Position numbers and translations under genes: made by a program. The notes under the pieces were generated by a model. It was not told the origin of the DNA. It searched no databases and saw nothing but the letters and a program-made list of their open reading frames with translations. A stretch of 64,000 bases of DNA, taken from contig OY969623.1 in assembly GCA_963701675.1 (NCBI GenBank), positions 7,936,001 to 8,000,000 of the forward strand. The letters are read 5' to 3'. Origin of the DNA: G963701675 sp963701675 (GTDB taxonomy: Bacteria > Planctomycetota > Planctomycetia > Gemmatales > Gemmataceae). Below, one piece after another: positions 8,274 through 16,881 of this stretch; position 1 is the stretch's first letter; the number at the start of each line of letters is the position of its first letter.

Positions 8274-11200
8274 ATGAACGCCGAGCCGATAACGGCACAA
8301 TTGATCGAAATCCTATGCGGGCATCAGCGCCGGCAATGGATGGACGGCGATCGACTTCCCGTCGAAGCGTACGTCGAGCAGTATCCGCTCCTTCAGGAGA
8401 GTTCGGATGACGTGCTCGAACTGGTTTACAACGAGGTATTGCTTCGGGAAGAGCTTGGTGAAACGCCGCAGGTCGACGAATACCTGGGACGCTTTCCGGG
8501 TTTTGGTCCTGCGGTAAAGTCGCTGTTTGAAGTACACCGAGCGTTGGAAACCGACACATCGTTGGGCTCACTCGGTACCAACGTCCCGGGCGATGACACG
8601 CCGCACGACGGGACCGACCCGTCACTGCCCGACTATCCGTCTATGCCCGGTTACGAGATCATTCGCGAACTTGGCCACGGTGGCATGGGCGTCGTCTACC
8701 TCGCCCGCCAGGTGGAACTGAATCGAACGGTCGCATTGAAGATGATCCGTTCGGGACCGTTCGCATCGCGATTCGATGTACAGCGCTTTCGCCGCGAAGC
8801 CGAGGCGGCCGCCCACTTGGACCACCCGCATGTTGTACCGATTTACGAAGTCGGGGAATACGCCGGACGACCTTTCTTCAGCATGAAATTCGTCGAAGGC
8901 GGCAGCCTCGACAGGTTTCTCGATCGGTTAGCACGAAACCCGCGTGCCGTCGCGTCTGTGATGTGCCAAGTGGCTCGTGCGGTTCATTATGCCCATCAGC
9001 GCGGCATCCTCCATCGCGATTTGAAGCCGGCGAATATCCTGTTGCAGGGAATCGGGGATGACCATGCTCCTGTCGGCGATCTCACATCCCTCATTCCGTT
9101 CGTAACCGACTTCGGACTCGCCAAGCGCATCGACGGGGATAGCGCTCTGACTGGGTCCGGACAGCTCGTGGGGACTCCCAGCTACATGGCCCCGGAGCAG
9201 ACGGCGCCACGAGGCCGCGGCGACACGACGGCGGCCGATGTCTATAGCCTTGGCGCCATCCTTTACGAGATGCTTACCGGTCGGCCGCCGTTTCGTGGCG
9301 ATACACCGCTAGAGACGCTTATCCAAGTCCGTGAACTGGAGCCGATTCGTCCGACCGAACTTCGACCTTGGATTGGTCGCGATCTAGAGATCATTTGCGT
9401 GAAGTGTCTCGAAAAAATGCCATCCAAACGCTACGGTTCCGCCGATTTGCTTGCGGATGACTTGGAGCGGTGGTTGCGAGGCGAGCCGATTCGAGCCCGC
9501 CGCGTCGGCCGCGTCGAAAGGATCGTGCGCTGGTGTCGCCGGAAGCCGCTCGTTGCGTCGTTGCTGTTGATTTCGATTCTTTCGCTCCTCGGTGTTCTCT
9601 TCTCCAGCGCCTATGGTTATTGGTCTACGGCAGGGGCGTTGAAAGAGGCGAATGACCACCTAGAAAATCGAAACCGCGCATTACTGGATTCGCTGCGAAT
9701 GGAGGCGCTTGTCCAGGTGCAATCACGTCAGCCGAATCCGTGGTCGGCGTTTCGTGGGCTGAAAGACGCTGCCGCCATCAGGCCAGGCCTGTCACTGCGA
9801 AATGTTTTCGCGCGTTGTCTGGATTTACCCGGCATTCGGCCGCTTCCGATGGGCTCGGAGCAATGGCGAATACAGGGACGTTCGGATCCCTGGCTTACGG
9901 GCCGGTGCGGTTTGGCAGAGGAGGGGAATCGTGTACGGACCATTGCGAACCAGCGAGCGTTGGATATCGCACTAGATTCTGGCCGGACCATCGAATCTTG
10001 CGAAGTTCCGTGGGACAACAAGACGCTCACTGAACAAAGTCGTGACGGGCGTTTCATTGTTTTCTGGAAGCGGAATGCCAAAGGTGTTTATCTTTGGGAC
10101 CGCCAAAACCCTGACCGAACTCTCGAATTGACTGACCCGAACGGCTTGAAGTTCGTCGGGAGATGTTTCACCTTTAGCGAGCCGCCTAACTGGCTTGCAG
10201 CCGCACAGACCAAGGCGCCGAACGAGAGCACCGTTTTCATTTACGATGTCGAGCAGACGACACCGGCAGTTGTCGGGCGATGGGAGCTCGCTGCGAACGA
10301 CGTCGATTGCCTTCAATTCGATGCCTTGCGCATGACGCTAGCAGCGAGTCTCTTAAGTGTCAAAAAAGGCGTGGATGGACGGCGACATCATGCGCTTGGT
10401 CTTCTTGACGTTCCAGGTCGCCGAATCGAAGCGATCCTGCAGTTGGATGATGACGGTCCGTGGCGACGATGCGAGAGACCCAAAAGAATCGCATTCAGTC
10501 CCGACGGACGATTCATGGTCGGAGCGGGCATCAACGGCGCCATTCGAAGGTGGGACCTGGACCGGCTGACGCACCACGCTCCCGGAACGCTCTTGGGCAC
10601 GCTGGGCGTCCGTCCGGCGGAACAGGTTCACCTCTCGCCGGACGGCAACTGGATGGCGACGATCGATCTGCTGGGAAAGCTTCAACTATGGGACCTACAG
10701 TCTGATCGAGTCATCCAGCCTATCAGCGAGGCCGCCCAGGTTGCATCGGCAAGCCCAACCTCGATGGTCTTCACGGATGTCGATCTTCACGCCGATGCAG
10801 GTATTCGTGCATGGGAATTCTCGCGGCCCGTTTCGAGAACCTACGATTTTGGCCGATGGCGCACGGATGTGGACAGAACGAAGCCCATCGTGAACGCAAT
10901 GACCTTTAGCCCGGATGAAAGATGGCTGGTGAGCGGCGTCACCATGGCTGCATCACCATTCTTAATCGATCTCGCACAGCCCGACGGAGAGCCGCTGGCG
11001 TTCAAATCACCCTCGGCTTCGGTCCTCAGCGGTGAACTGACGGACACGACTTCGGAGATTTCCGAAGTGCAGGTACCGGCCGGACTAAGCGTGCTCGCTT
11101 TTGGCGATCATCCGAGCCGCCTGATTAGCCTGGGCAATGACGGAAGTATCCGTGCGTGGGAGGTGCCGGCACCGCGCGCCGCCGTGACACCAGGCGCAAC

Positions 11201-11894
11201 ACTAGCTCGGCGATGGGCCTCATTGACCTCTAGCCGGAATCACCAACTTCTCGCCATTGGTCGTGACGATAACGCGCTTGAACTGGTGAATCTGTCGAAC
11301 CCAAATAAGTCGTTTTCGATTTCCACATTGCTCAGCGTCAATTCGTCGAGTCGTGCATTCGTTTCGCCAAATCTTGCAAAGTGGTGTCGGCTGAGCCGCG
11401 ACGGGTCACTCATTGCCGTGCTCGAACCGGCACTACCGAATCCGCGAGTGAATGTCATCGACGTCGCAGCGCAGAAAATCATGTTTGCGGAGAGTTTGCC
11501 GGCTAAGCCATCCTCGGTTGCTATCGCATCGGAAAAAGGCCTCCTGGCTGTTGGTGTCGGACAGGAAATCCAACTCTTCGACCCTTGGAGCAAGCAACGG
11601 ACCGCGGTGCTCACACACGCAACAGAAGGACATACCAGCGACGTGGTGGACGTGTCGTTCGACGGAACAGGCGTATGCCTTGCCTCCGGTGCAAAGGAAG
11701 GCGATCTCTGCCTGTGGAGCGTTCGCACGCGTGAGCTATTGCTAAAGCTCTCGACGGGAATGACCACTTTGCGTGGCGTGTCGCTGTCTCCGACGGGCCG
11801 CTGGTTGGCGGCAAGCGACGATCGCGGCTATGTTCGCTTGTGGGATCTTGCCGAAGTTCGTCATCGCCTATCTGAAGTCGGCCTCGACTGGTAA
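8274..11894 (+). CDS. Transmembrane Ser/Thr protein kinase with C-terminal WD40 repeats
   Basis: 1,206 aa from ATG 8,274. An N-terminal planctomycete kinase-associated segment (QLIEILCGHQRRQWMDGDR) precedes the kinase domain, residues about 126-400: ELGHGGMGVVY nucleotide loop, VALKMI lysine, HRDLKPAN catalytic loop near residue 247, DFGLAK near 279, and a Ser/Thr-type activation segment GTPSYMAPEQ. All key residues are present, so it should be active. One membrane segment at about 426-446 is followed by an extracytoplasmic region with WD-type repeats (RWDLDRL, LWDLQSD, LCLWSVRTREL, VRLWDLAEV). This is a receptor-like architecture common in planctomycetes. The gene follows the SBBP gene with a 32-nt gap. 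Confidence 0.92.
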   Translation: MNAEPITAQLIEILCGHQRRQWMDGDRLPVEAYVEQYPLLQESSDDVLELVYNEVLLREELGETPQVDEYLGRFPGFGPAVKSLFEVHRALETDTSLGSLGTNVPGDDTPHDGTDPSLPDYPSMPGYEIIRELGHGGMGVVYLARQVELNRTVALKMIRSGPFASRFDVQRFRREAEAAAHLDHPHVVPIYEVGEYAGRPFFSMKFVEGGSLDRFLDRLARNPRAVASVMCQVARAVHYAHQRGILHRDLKPANILLQGIGDDHAPVGDLTSLIPFVTDFGLAKRIDGDSALTGSGQLVGTPSYMAPEQTAPRGRGDTTAADVYSLGAILYEMLTGRPPFRGDTPLETLIQVRELEPIRPTELRPWIGRDLEIICVKCLEKMPSKRYGSADLLADDLERWLRGEPIRARRVGRVERIVRWCRRKPLVASLLLISILSLLGVLFSSAYGYWSTAGALKEANDHLENRNRALLDSLRMEALVQVQSRQPNPWSAFRGLKDAAAIRPGLSLRNVFARCLDLPGIRPLPMGSEQWRIQGRSDPWLTGRCGLAEEGNRVRTIANQRALDIALDSGRTIESCEVPWDNKTLTEQSRDGRFIVFWKRNAKGVYLWDRQNPDRTLELTDPNGLKFVGRCFTFSEPPNWLAAAQTKAPNESTVFIYDVEQTTPAVVGRWELAANDVDCLQFDALRMTLAASLLSVKKGVDGRRHHALGLLDVPGRRIEAILQLDDDGPWRRCERPKRIAFSPDGRFMVGAGINGAIRRWDLDRLTHHAPGTLLGTLGVRPAEQVHLSPDGNWMATIDLLGKLQLWDLQSDRVIQPISEAAQVASASPTSMVFTDVDLHADAGIRAWEFSRPVSRTYDFGRWRTDVDRTKPIVNAMTFSPDERWLVSGVTMAASPFLIDLAQPDGEPLAFKSPSASVLSGELTDTTSEISEVQVPAGLSVLAFGDHPSRLISLGNDGSIRAWEVPAPRAAVTPGATLARRWASLTSSRNHQLLAIGRDDNALELVNLSNPNKSFSISTLLSVNSSSRAFVSPNLAKWCRLSRDGSLIAVLEPALPNPRVNVIDVAAQKIMFAESLPAKPSSVAIASEKGLLAVGVGQEIQLFDPWSKQRTAVLTHATEGHTSDVVDVSFDGTGVCLASGAKEGDLCLWSVRTRELLLKLSTGMTTLRGVSLSPTGRWLAASDDRGYVRLWDLAEVRHRLSEVGLDW

Positions 11895-11917
11895 ACGAGT
11901 AGCCGGCCCACCGGGAA

Positions 11918-12844
11918 TCACACGGTACAACGCAACGTTCGGTCTATGTAGGCGTGAGCCGCTGCGGCATCAACTCCGACCACGAGATCGACGTTGGGAA
12001 CCGCGGCGTGAAGCGGCCGCGCATCCACAACGCTCATCCCTCGCGTCAAGTCGCCGCGGGTTTCGACATCGACCGCCATGGCTTTGGTAGTGAGGGCGCC
12101 GGGTACGCTCATGGCGATCACGCCGAGCACGTCCTTGAGTTGAAAGCCTTCCACGCCGTAGAGGTTCGAGGTGGCGCCGATTCCAAACGGCACGATTTGC
12201 CGTAGGAAACGGCAGGTACGCGATTCCTGCGCAGGCGCCTCCATCAAATCTCGCGGCGAAAAGACGATCTTTCGTGAGACATCTAGAGGGATGAGTGTAA
12301 TCGGCGCCCCACAGCGAAGCACCTGACGGGCCGCGGCAGGGTCACAAAAGAAATGAAATTCCGCGGCGGCGCTGGCGTTACCCGGTTCATGCCAAGCGCC
12401 GCCGACGCAAACGACTCGCTGGACGAGGTGGGGCAACTCGGGGTCGCGATCGATGGCTCGCGCAAGCACTGTCAATGGCCCCAGAACCACGACGGAGACT
12501 TCCTTCGGGTTTTGCCGAACTAGGTCGGAGACCAGTTTGTCGCTCGGATGCGGATGATGAAGGCGGGCACACGGAAACGTGACGTTTCCAAGGCCGGTCG
12601 GTCCGTGCAAGTGTCGAGCATTGATGTCGAATTCGACCGGCGGAGCTTCACCAATCCGCGGCCGGCGCCGCGGGTCAATCTGTTCAATGATGACATGGAC
12701 GTTATGTGTCGCTTGATTCGCATCCACGTTGCCCGGAGATGCGGCAACGGCCAGCACTTCGAGTTCCGGATCGTGCATCGCCAGGGCGATGGCAAAGGCG
12801 CCGTCGATGCCGGGATCCGCGATCACAATCAGTTTGCGTGGCAT
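11918..12844 (-). CDS. Nucleoside hydrolase-like protein (IUNH family) with altered metal-binding motif
   Basis: 308 aa of the inosine-uridine nucleoside hydrolase fold: VIADPGIDGAFAIALAM at the N-terminus, VVLGPLTVLARAI around 130, and the family-typical VVCVGGAW near 152. The canonical N-terminal Ca2+-binding signature DxDPGxDDA reads IADPGIDGA here, so two of its aspartates are replaced. Catalysis of N-glycosidic bond cleavage is therefore doubtful, or the ligand differs. It starts 30 nt after the trpD stop on the same strand and is probably co-transcribed with it. Confidence 0.8.
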   Translation of the reverse strand: MPRKLIVIADPGIDGAFAIALAMHDPELEVLAVAASPGNVDANQATHNVHVIIEQIDPRRRPRIGEAPPVEFDINARHLHGPTGLGNVTFPCARLHHPHPSDKLVSDLVRQNPKEVSVVVLGPLTVLARAIDRDPELPHLVQRVVCVGGAWHEPGNASAAAEFHFFCDPAAARQVLRCGAPITLIPLDVSRKIVFSPRDLMEAPAQESRTCRFLRQIVPFGIGATSNLYGVEGFQLKDVLGVIAMSVPGALTTKAMAVDVETRGDLTRGMSVVDARPLHAAVPNVDLVVGVDAAAAHAYIDRTLRCTV

Positions 12845-12874
12845 GGGTCCGTCCGCCTTAAAAGGACTACCGGA

Positions 12875-13948
12875 TCAACACGCTCTTGAATGCTCCGCGT
12901 CGTGATTAAGATACGGCCGGCGCTGCTCTTGGGAACAGGTCTGCAACCTCGTGAGCACGCGCATGGCGTTTCCACTTTCGAGCGACTCCTTCGCTCGAGC
13001 GACGCCTTCGGACAAAGTTGAAACACGGTCGGCCGCCAAGAGAGCCGCCGCGGCATTAGCAACGACCATCCGCTCGGCAGCACCCTTTTTTCCCGTGAGT
13101 GTCGCGCGAATCAAAGCGGCACTTTCATTAGCGTCTGCTACCGCAAGTTCCGCAACCGCACATGGCGCTAAGCCGAAGTCCGTCGGCGTCCATTCCCATT
13201 CCTTGACCTGGTTTCCGTGAATCTCTCGCACCATCGTTGGTGCGGACAAACTTACTTCGTCAAGCCCGTCGTGGCCACAAACGAGAATGGCGTGGCGCGT
13301 GCCCAGCTGTGCCAGTGCGCCGGCTAACTTGTCGAGCAAGTCTGCCTTGCCGACTCCCAACAGCTGGTAGCGCGCTCCAGCGGGATTCGCAAGCGGCCCT
13401 AACAAGTTGAACAAGGTACGTATTCCCAGCCGTCGACGAACGGGTCCGACATGCTTCAGAGCCGGGTGAAAATGCGGGGCGAAGCAAAATGCCAATCCCG
13501 CCTCGTCAAAGCAACGGCGTGCCCACGCCAGATCGCCTTCGACGGGGACGCCAAGGGCGGCGAGGACATCGGCGCTGCCGCTTCGGCTCGACATGGCGCG
13601 ATTGCCGTGCTTCACCACCGGAACGCCGGCGCCGGCGGCGACCAAGGCCGCTGCCGTGCTAATGTTAAATGTCCCTGAGCCGTCGCCGCCTGTGCCGCAT
13701 GTGTCGAGCACATCATCTCGGCCGCAGTCGAATCGGACCATGTGCTGACGCAGTACGGTCGCGGCGGCGGCAATCTCAGACGACGATTCGCCCTTCATTC
13801 GAAGGGCTACCAAAAAAGCGGCAGTGTCGGGTTCACTCAAACGGCCGGTCATCATCTCCTCAACCACGAAGCGCACTTGCTCCGCGGTCAGGTCTCGGCG
13901 CTCGATCAAAGCCGGTAGAATCTCAGCCCACGCCACCGTTCGCGCCAT
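12875..13948 (-). CDS. trpD: Anthranilate phosphoribosyltransferase
   Basis: Second dedicated step of tryptophan synthesis: transfers phosphoribosyl from PRPP to anthranilate. The glycine-rich PRPP site CGTGGDGSGTFNIST lies at residues 84-98. VVKHGNRAMSSRSGSADVLAALG follows, as does GIRTLFNLLGPLANPA, both diagnostic of the family. The 357 aa are slightly long because of an unconserved tail after about residue 335. No other trp genes are nearby; the partner downstream is the nucleoside hydrolase-like gene. Start at ATG 13,948, divergent from lexA 238 bp away. Confidence 0.95.
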   Translation of the reverse strand: MARTVAWAEILPALIERRDLTAEQVRFVVEEMMTGRLSEPDTAAFLVALRMKGESSSEIAAAATVLRQHMVRFDCGRDDVLDTCGTGGDGSGTFNISTAAALVAAGAGVPVVKHGNRAMSSRSGSADVLAALGVPVEGDLAWARRCFDEAGLAFCFAPHFHPALKHVGPVRRRLGIRTLFNLLGPLANPAGARYQLLGVGKADLLDKLAGALAQLGTRHAILVCGHDGLDEVSLSAPTMVREIHGNQVKEWEWTPTDFGLAPCAVAELAVADANESAALIRATLTGKKGAAERMVVANAAAALLAADRVSTLSEGVARAKESLESGNAMRVLTRLQTCSQEQRRPYLNHDAEHSRAC

Positions 13949-14044
13949 CCGTTGGAGATTAGGAAAACTGCTGCGATCTCCGCCCGCGTTGGGAGTTCTG
14001 GAAATGGAGCATACCTAAATTCCGCAGCTTACACAAAAAAACTC

Positions 14045-14073
14045 TTCACTTGTGTACGCAAGTCCAATATACT
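14045..14073 (+). promoter_or_regulatory. Putative lexA promoter
   Basis: TTCACT (14,045-14,050) and TATACT (14,068-14,073) are separated by 17 bp, a fair sigma-70-type match; the first hexamer agrees at four of six positions. The lexA GTG start lies about 114 bp downstream, a fairly long leader. The spacer contains the palindrome described in the next entry. Inferred from sequence only. Confidence 0.45.
14048..14063. promoter_or_regulatory. Candidate LexA operator (16-bp palindrome)
   Basis: ACTTGTGTACGCAAGT is an inverted repeat symmetric at all but one pair (T/G at positions 6 and 11). It sits between the -35 and -10 hexamers of the putative lexA promoter, where a repressor would block transcription. 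LexA genes are usually autoregulated. A second, shorter dyad with GTTC and GAAC arms lies at 14,077-14,088. Neither resembles the E. coli LexA box; LexA-binding motifs differ strongly between phyla, so the assignment rests on position and symmetry. Confidence 0.45.
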
Positions 14074-14186
14074 AAAGTTCACATGAACATTTGAGCGATA
14101 CTGCAGCTGGATTCGCCACGCATTCGTGATGGGTTCGCTTCGGCGCGAATCCGCGTCATCGGCAAACTTTTTTTAAGGAGGCCGTC

Positions 14187-14801
14187 GTGCCAGACTTCAG
14201 CCAGTTGACGGAACGACAGCGGGAAATCTATGACTTTATTCGCGACAAGATCGAATCACGGGGCTTTGGCCCCACCGTGCGCGAGATCGGTGAAGGCTTT
14301 GATATCAAATCGCCCAACGGAGTCATGTGCCATCTCAAGGCACTAGAGAAGAAGGCCCTCATCAAGCGCACGGGCTTTCGGGCCCGCGCCATCCAGTTGA
14401 TCGACCATCGGCCCCCCGGCTCTGCGACATTGCCGCTCCTGGGCCATGTTGCAGCTGGCTCTCCGACCGAGGCCATTGCACAAGACGAACGGCTTGATTT
14501 CAAAGATCTGTTCGGCAATCCGGATTTCTTTGCCCTGAAGGTTCGGGGCCAGTCCATGATCGAGGATCATATCGACGACGGTGATTTCGTGGTCATCGAT
14601 CGCAAGGGCGCCGGCCGGGCAACTAATGGCGAGCGTGTTGTCGCCCGCGTTCACGACGAAGTTACGCTCAAACGCTTTTTCCGTGAGCGCCATCGAGTGC
14701 GGCTCGAACCCGCGAACCGAAACATGAGCCCGATCTATGTCAACCCCGGCGAGGAGGTGGAAATCCTCGGCACACTCGTCGGCGTAATACGCCGTTGTTA
14801 A
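14187..14801 (+). CDS. lexA: LexA repressor (SOS response)
   Basis: 204-aa transcriptional repressor of DNA-damage genes that self-cleaves when RecA is activated. An N-terminal winged helix (LTERQREIYDFIRDKI...PTVREIGEGFDI, residues 7-40) is followed by the S24 peptidase domain. The scissile bond is Ala90-Gly91 (HVAAGSP), the nucleophile Ser123 (GQSM) and the general-base Lys162 (TLKR). All are present, so autoproteolysis is expected. Start is GTG 14,187 with a strong AAGGAGG five nucleotides upstream. It converges with the arginase-like gene, leaving 3 bp between stops. Confidence 0.96.
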   Translation: MPDFSQLTERQREIYDFIRDKIESRGFGPTVREIGEGFDIKSPNGVMCHLKALEKKALIKRTGFRARAIQLIDHRPPGSATLPLLGHVAAGSPTEAIAQDERLDFKDLFGNPDFFALKVRGQSMIEDHIDDGDFVVIDRKGAGRATNGERVVARVHDEVTLKRFFRERHRVRLEPANRNMSPIYVNPGEEVEILGTLVGVIRRC

Positions 14802-14804
14802 GCG

Positions 14805-15704
14805 TCAGGCAGCAGTACTTCGGCTTGATTGAACGGCTTTGAATATCGAACCAAGCAACCGCAGGTTGGTTGCTTTGTTCACGCGCGCCGCTTCTTCCCG
14901 ATCGACGTGGATCTTGGGATGGTGAAGGTAGTGTAGTAGACGCCTCAACATTCCAGCGGTCCGAACCGGCGACCAATCGCCAAGCAGGTCGACGCCGGCA
15001 AGATTGCCATTTGCCGCTTGAATAAAAGCCCGCAACACCGATTCGATTTCGTCTAACGTAAGCTGGCCCGAGTCCCAGTTCACGATTGCATCGTCCCTAC
15101 TCAGCACATCTTTGTCGATGGAAATGTAAAGCGGATACCGGGCCAGATCTGTCGTAATCGGGTCAATTACCCGGGATACGTCGCCTGCCGTTCGAAGTGA
15201 GGAATGCGGCACGCGCGACCAACGATGACCGCGAAAAATCCGTCTCGCTGGAAACACCTTAATCTTGCCGCATTCGAGTAAGTCCCACGGCGCCAGCCAA
15301 CCGTAAGCGTTGTCGAAATCGACTTCGCCGCCGACATGGTAGACTCGCTGGACGACGTGGAGTCGTGCGGCGTGATAAAGCCAGGTACCACAGTGGATCA
15401 ACGGAACTCCCCGCATCCAATCCGGGTGATTATCCAGAACGAGGAGATTGCACGGCTGCGTTTGCAGGCCAAGCAATGCAAGCGTTACATGGTGAAAATC
15501 CCCGGAGCCATAAAGATTAATGGTCGGCGACCCCGTTTGGTGGCGGCTCAGATCGACGAGCAATGGTTCCAGCCGGCGGTGGCTGCACGCGATTCGAAGA
15601 GAAGGGCCCCATTCGCGCAACGGAATAACCACCGGGTCATAAGTGTGCCGAAGAGCGCGCTGATCGCTCAAACTCCCATCGAAATCGAGAATGCAAACGC
15701 GCAT
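14805..15704 (-). CDS. Arginase/agmatinase-like (ureohydrolase-fold) protein
   Basis: 299 aa with the skeleton of the ureohydrolase superfamily. A first metal motif appears as GSGDFHHVT near residue 66, the second as LDNHPDW near 90 (the expected D-x-H-x-D geometry), and the third as SIDKDVLS near 193 (D-x-D). The spacing supports a binuclear Mn2+ site. Overall it is diverged from true arginases (the N-terminal CILDFDGSLSD is unusual), so the substrate is unknown. The last third, after residue 260, is a helical tail without family match. It converges with lexA. Confidence 0.65.
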   Translation of the reverse strand: MRVCILDFDGSLSDQRALRHTYDPVVIPLREWGPSLRIACSHRRLEPLLVDLSRHQTGSPTINLYGSGDFHHVTLALLGLQTQPCNLLVLDNHPDWMRGVPLIHCGTWLYHAARLHVVQRVYHVGGEVDFDNAYGWLAPWDLLECGKIKVFPARRIFRGHRWSRVPHSSLRTAGDVSRVIDPITTDLARYPLYISIDKDVLSRDDAIVNWDSGQLTLDEIESVLRAFIQAANGNLAGVDLLGDWSPVRTAGMLRRLLHYLHHPKIHVDREEAARVNKATNLRLLGSIFKAVQSSRSTAA

Positions 15705-15783
15705 GACTAACCGTTATCCTCCGCAGTAAATGACAATCCCTTCGCCGATGTCGACGAAGGGACTGACTGGTGAGCGAATCACG

Positions 15784-16731
15784 TTACTTGGTCCCAGAAT
15801 CTGCTTTCTTGGCGTCCGGCTTAAGGACAGGGACTTCAACCGTCGCCGGCGAAACCCGGCCATCTTTCCACACGTTGAAAGAGAGCACAATTCGAGCCTT
15901 GCCTTCGACACCCTCTTTCGGAGCCTCAACGAGGTCCTCTAGGCAATTCCCTCAGCAACGTTTCTTGAGCGTGACCCGGGTTGGCGAGGTATCATTCGAA
16001 GTTGCGGAGAGCGGGTACGCAATCTCGGCCTCTGGGTAAGCATCCGCTGGGATCAATCCAGGGTACAAAACAAATGCGAACGAACCTGCACCGATTCCGG
16101 GCGTACCGACACCGATTTGCAACATGGTCGATTTGCCGATCTCGAGCCGCTGCTTGATGTCTTGCAGGCCAAGTGTCCAGGGGCCATTGAAGTGAATAAC
16201 CGGCGCCGTCTGCGGTTGATCGCCGAATAGCAAGTAACCAAGTCCATCGCCGTTTGCCACGTACTTTACTCGTTTCGGAAGATTGCTGTTGGCGTCAGGC
16301 GGGCGTTCGGCATTGATTCGGATCCACCAGGTCCAAGCTTCCGATCCCGAACCCGCGATTCGCTGAAACTCCTTTGCGTTGCCGACGCTGTCGGGTGTCA
16401 TCTTGAACTGAGTCACGGAGAGGCCCGAATGAGTTAGCGATCCGTCTTTGATCTCTCCCGCATCAAAGGAGCGAATGTCGTCGACGTTGGCAACCTTGTC
16501 TTTCTCAACCTTTTCGCCTGGTTCGGTCAAGTCGCCGTTCGCATTCCGATCGACAAAAAGCGCGAGGCCGTCCTGAACAAGCCAGACACGCGTCTTGGCC
16601 TCGGGTCCGAAGACCAGGAGGCAATACTTGGGCTTCGATTCGTAGGTGGGTTCTTTGTGGATAGTGCGTTCGATCTTCGAAAGATCGGCGGCACTGGCTG
16701 CGCTGCCCCACACTGAGGCGGCGACGAGCAT
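15784..16731 (-). CDS. Probable secreted selenoprotein with RCUGNC motif (read through TGA at 15,952-15,954)
   Basis: 315 aa if the in-frame TGA is decoded as Sec. A hydrophobic exported N-terminus ending ASA-ADLSK is followed by a beta-rich domain of unknown family. It contains an FVDRNANGDLTEPGEK calcium-loop-like segment near residue 50. The sequence KKRC precedes the TGA (codon 260), and GNCLEDLVEAPKEGVEGKAR follows without interruption to TAA at 15,784, clearly coding (beta-strand pattern, LSFNVWKDG). The result is Cys259-Sec260-Gly-Asn-Cys263. A hairpin 14 nt after the TGA fits a bacterial SECIS. A standard caller would stop at 15,952. Start: ATG 16,731 lacks a ribosome site. A better-placed ATG at 16,755 with GAGGAG upstream is in frame but separated by another TGA at 16,735-16,737. 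Confidence 0.7.
15920..15937 (-). promoter_or_regulatory. Candidate bacterial SECIS hairpin
   Basis: On the minus strand, GGACCTC pairs with GAGG(C)TCC: seven base pairs with one bulged C, closing a GTT loop. It begins 14 nt after the TGA and the loop begins 21 nt after it. That is within the range reported for bacterial SECIS elements, which carry a G among the first loop bases. It lies inside the coding region, as bacterial SECIS elements must. Confidence 0.55.
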
Positions 16732-16881
16732 GAGTCAAAGTTTGCGCCACGACATTAGATCATTCTCCTCGCCTTTTTGAGCGTCCGCATCGTGAAACCA
16801 ATTTCGACGTCGGTTCGCCCGTCCGTGCTCAGGGTACGGCAGTGCTGCCGGCGTGTCAATTCGAAGGCGAATGGATCGCCG

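Noticed and set aside
12833..12880. trpD ends in Cys-TGA and the same frame runs on into the nucleoside hydrolase-like gene, as if Sec joined the two proteins.
   Set aside because: The trpD C-terminus is already past the family's usual end, the 11 codons between look like a leader with a ribosome-site-like AAGG, and no convincing hairpin follows. A natural stop plus a chance frame match is simpler.
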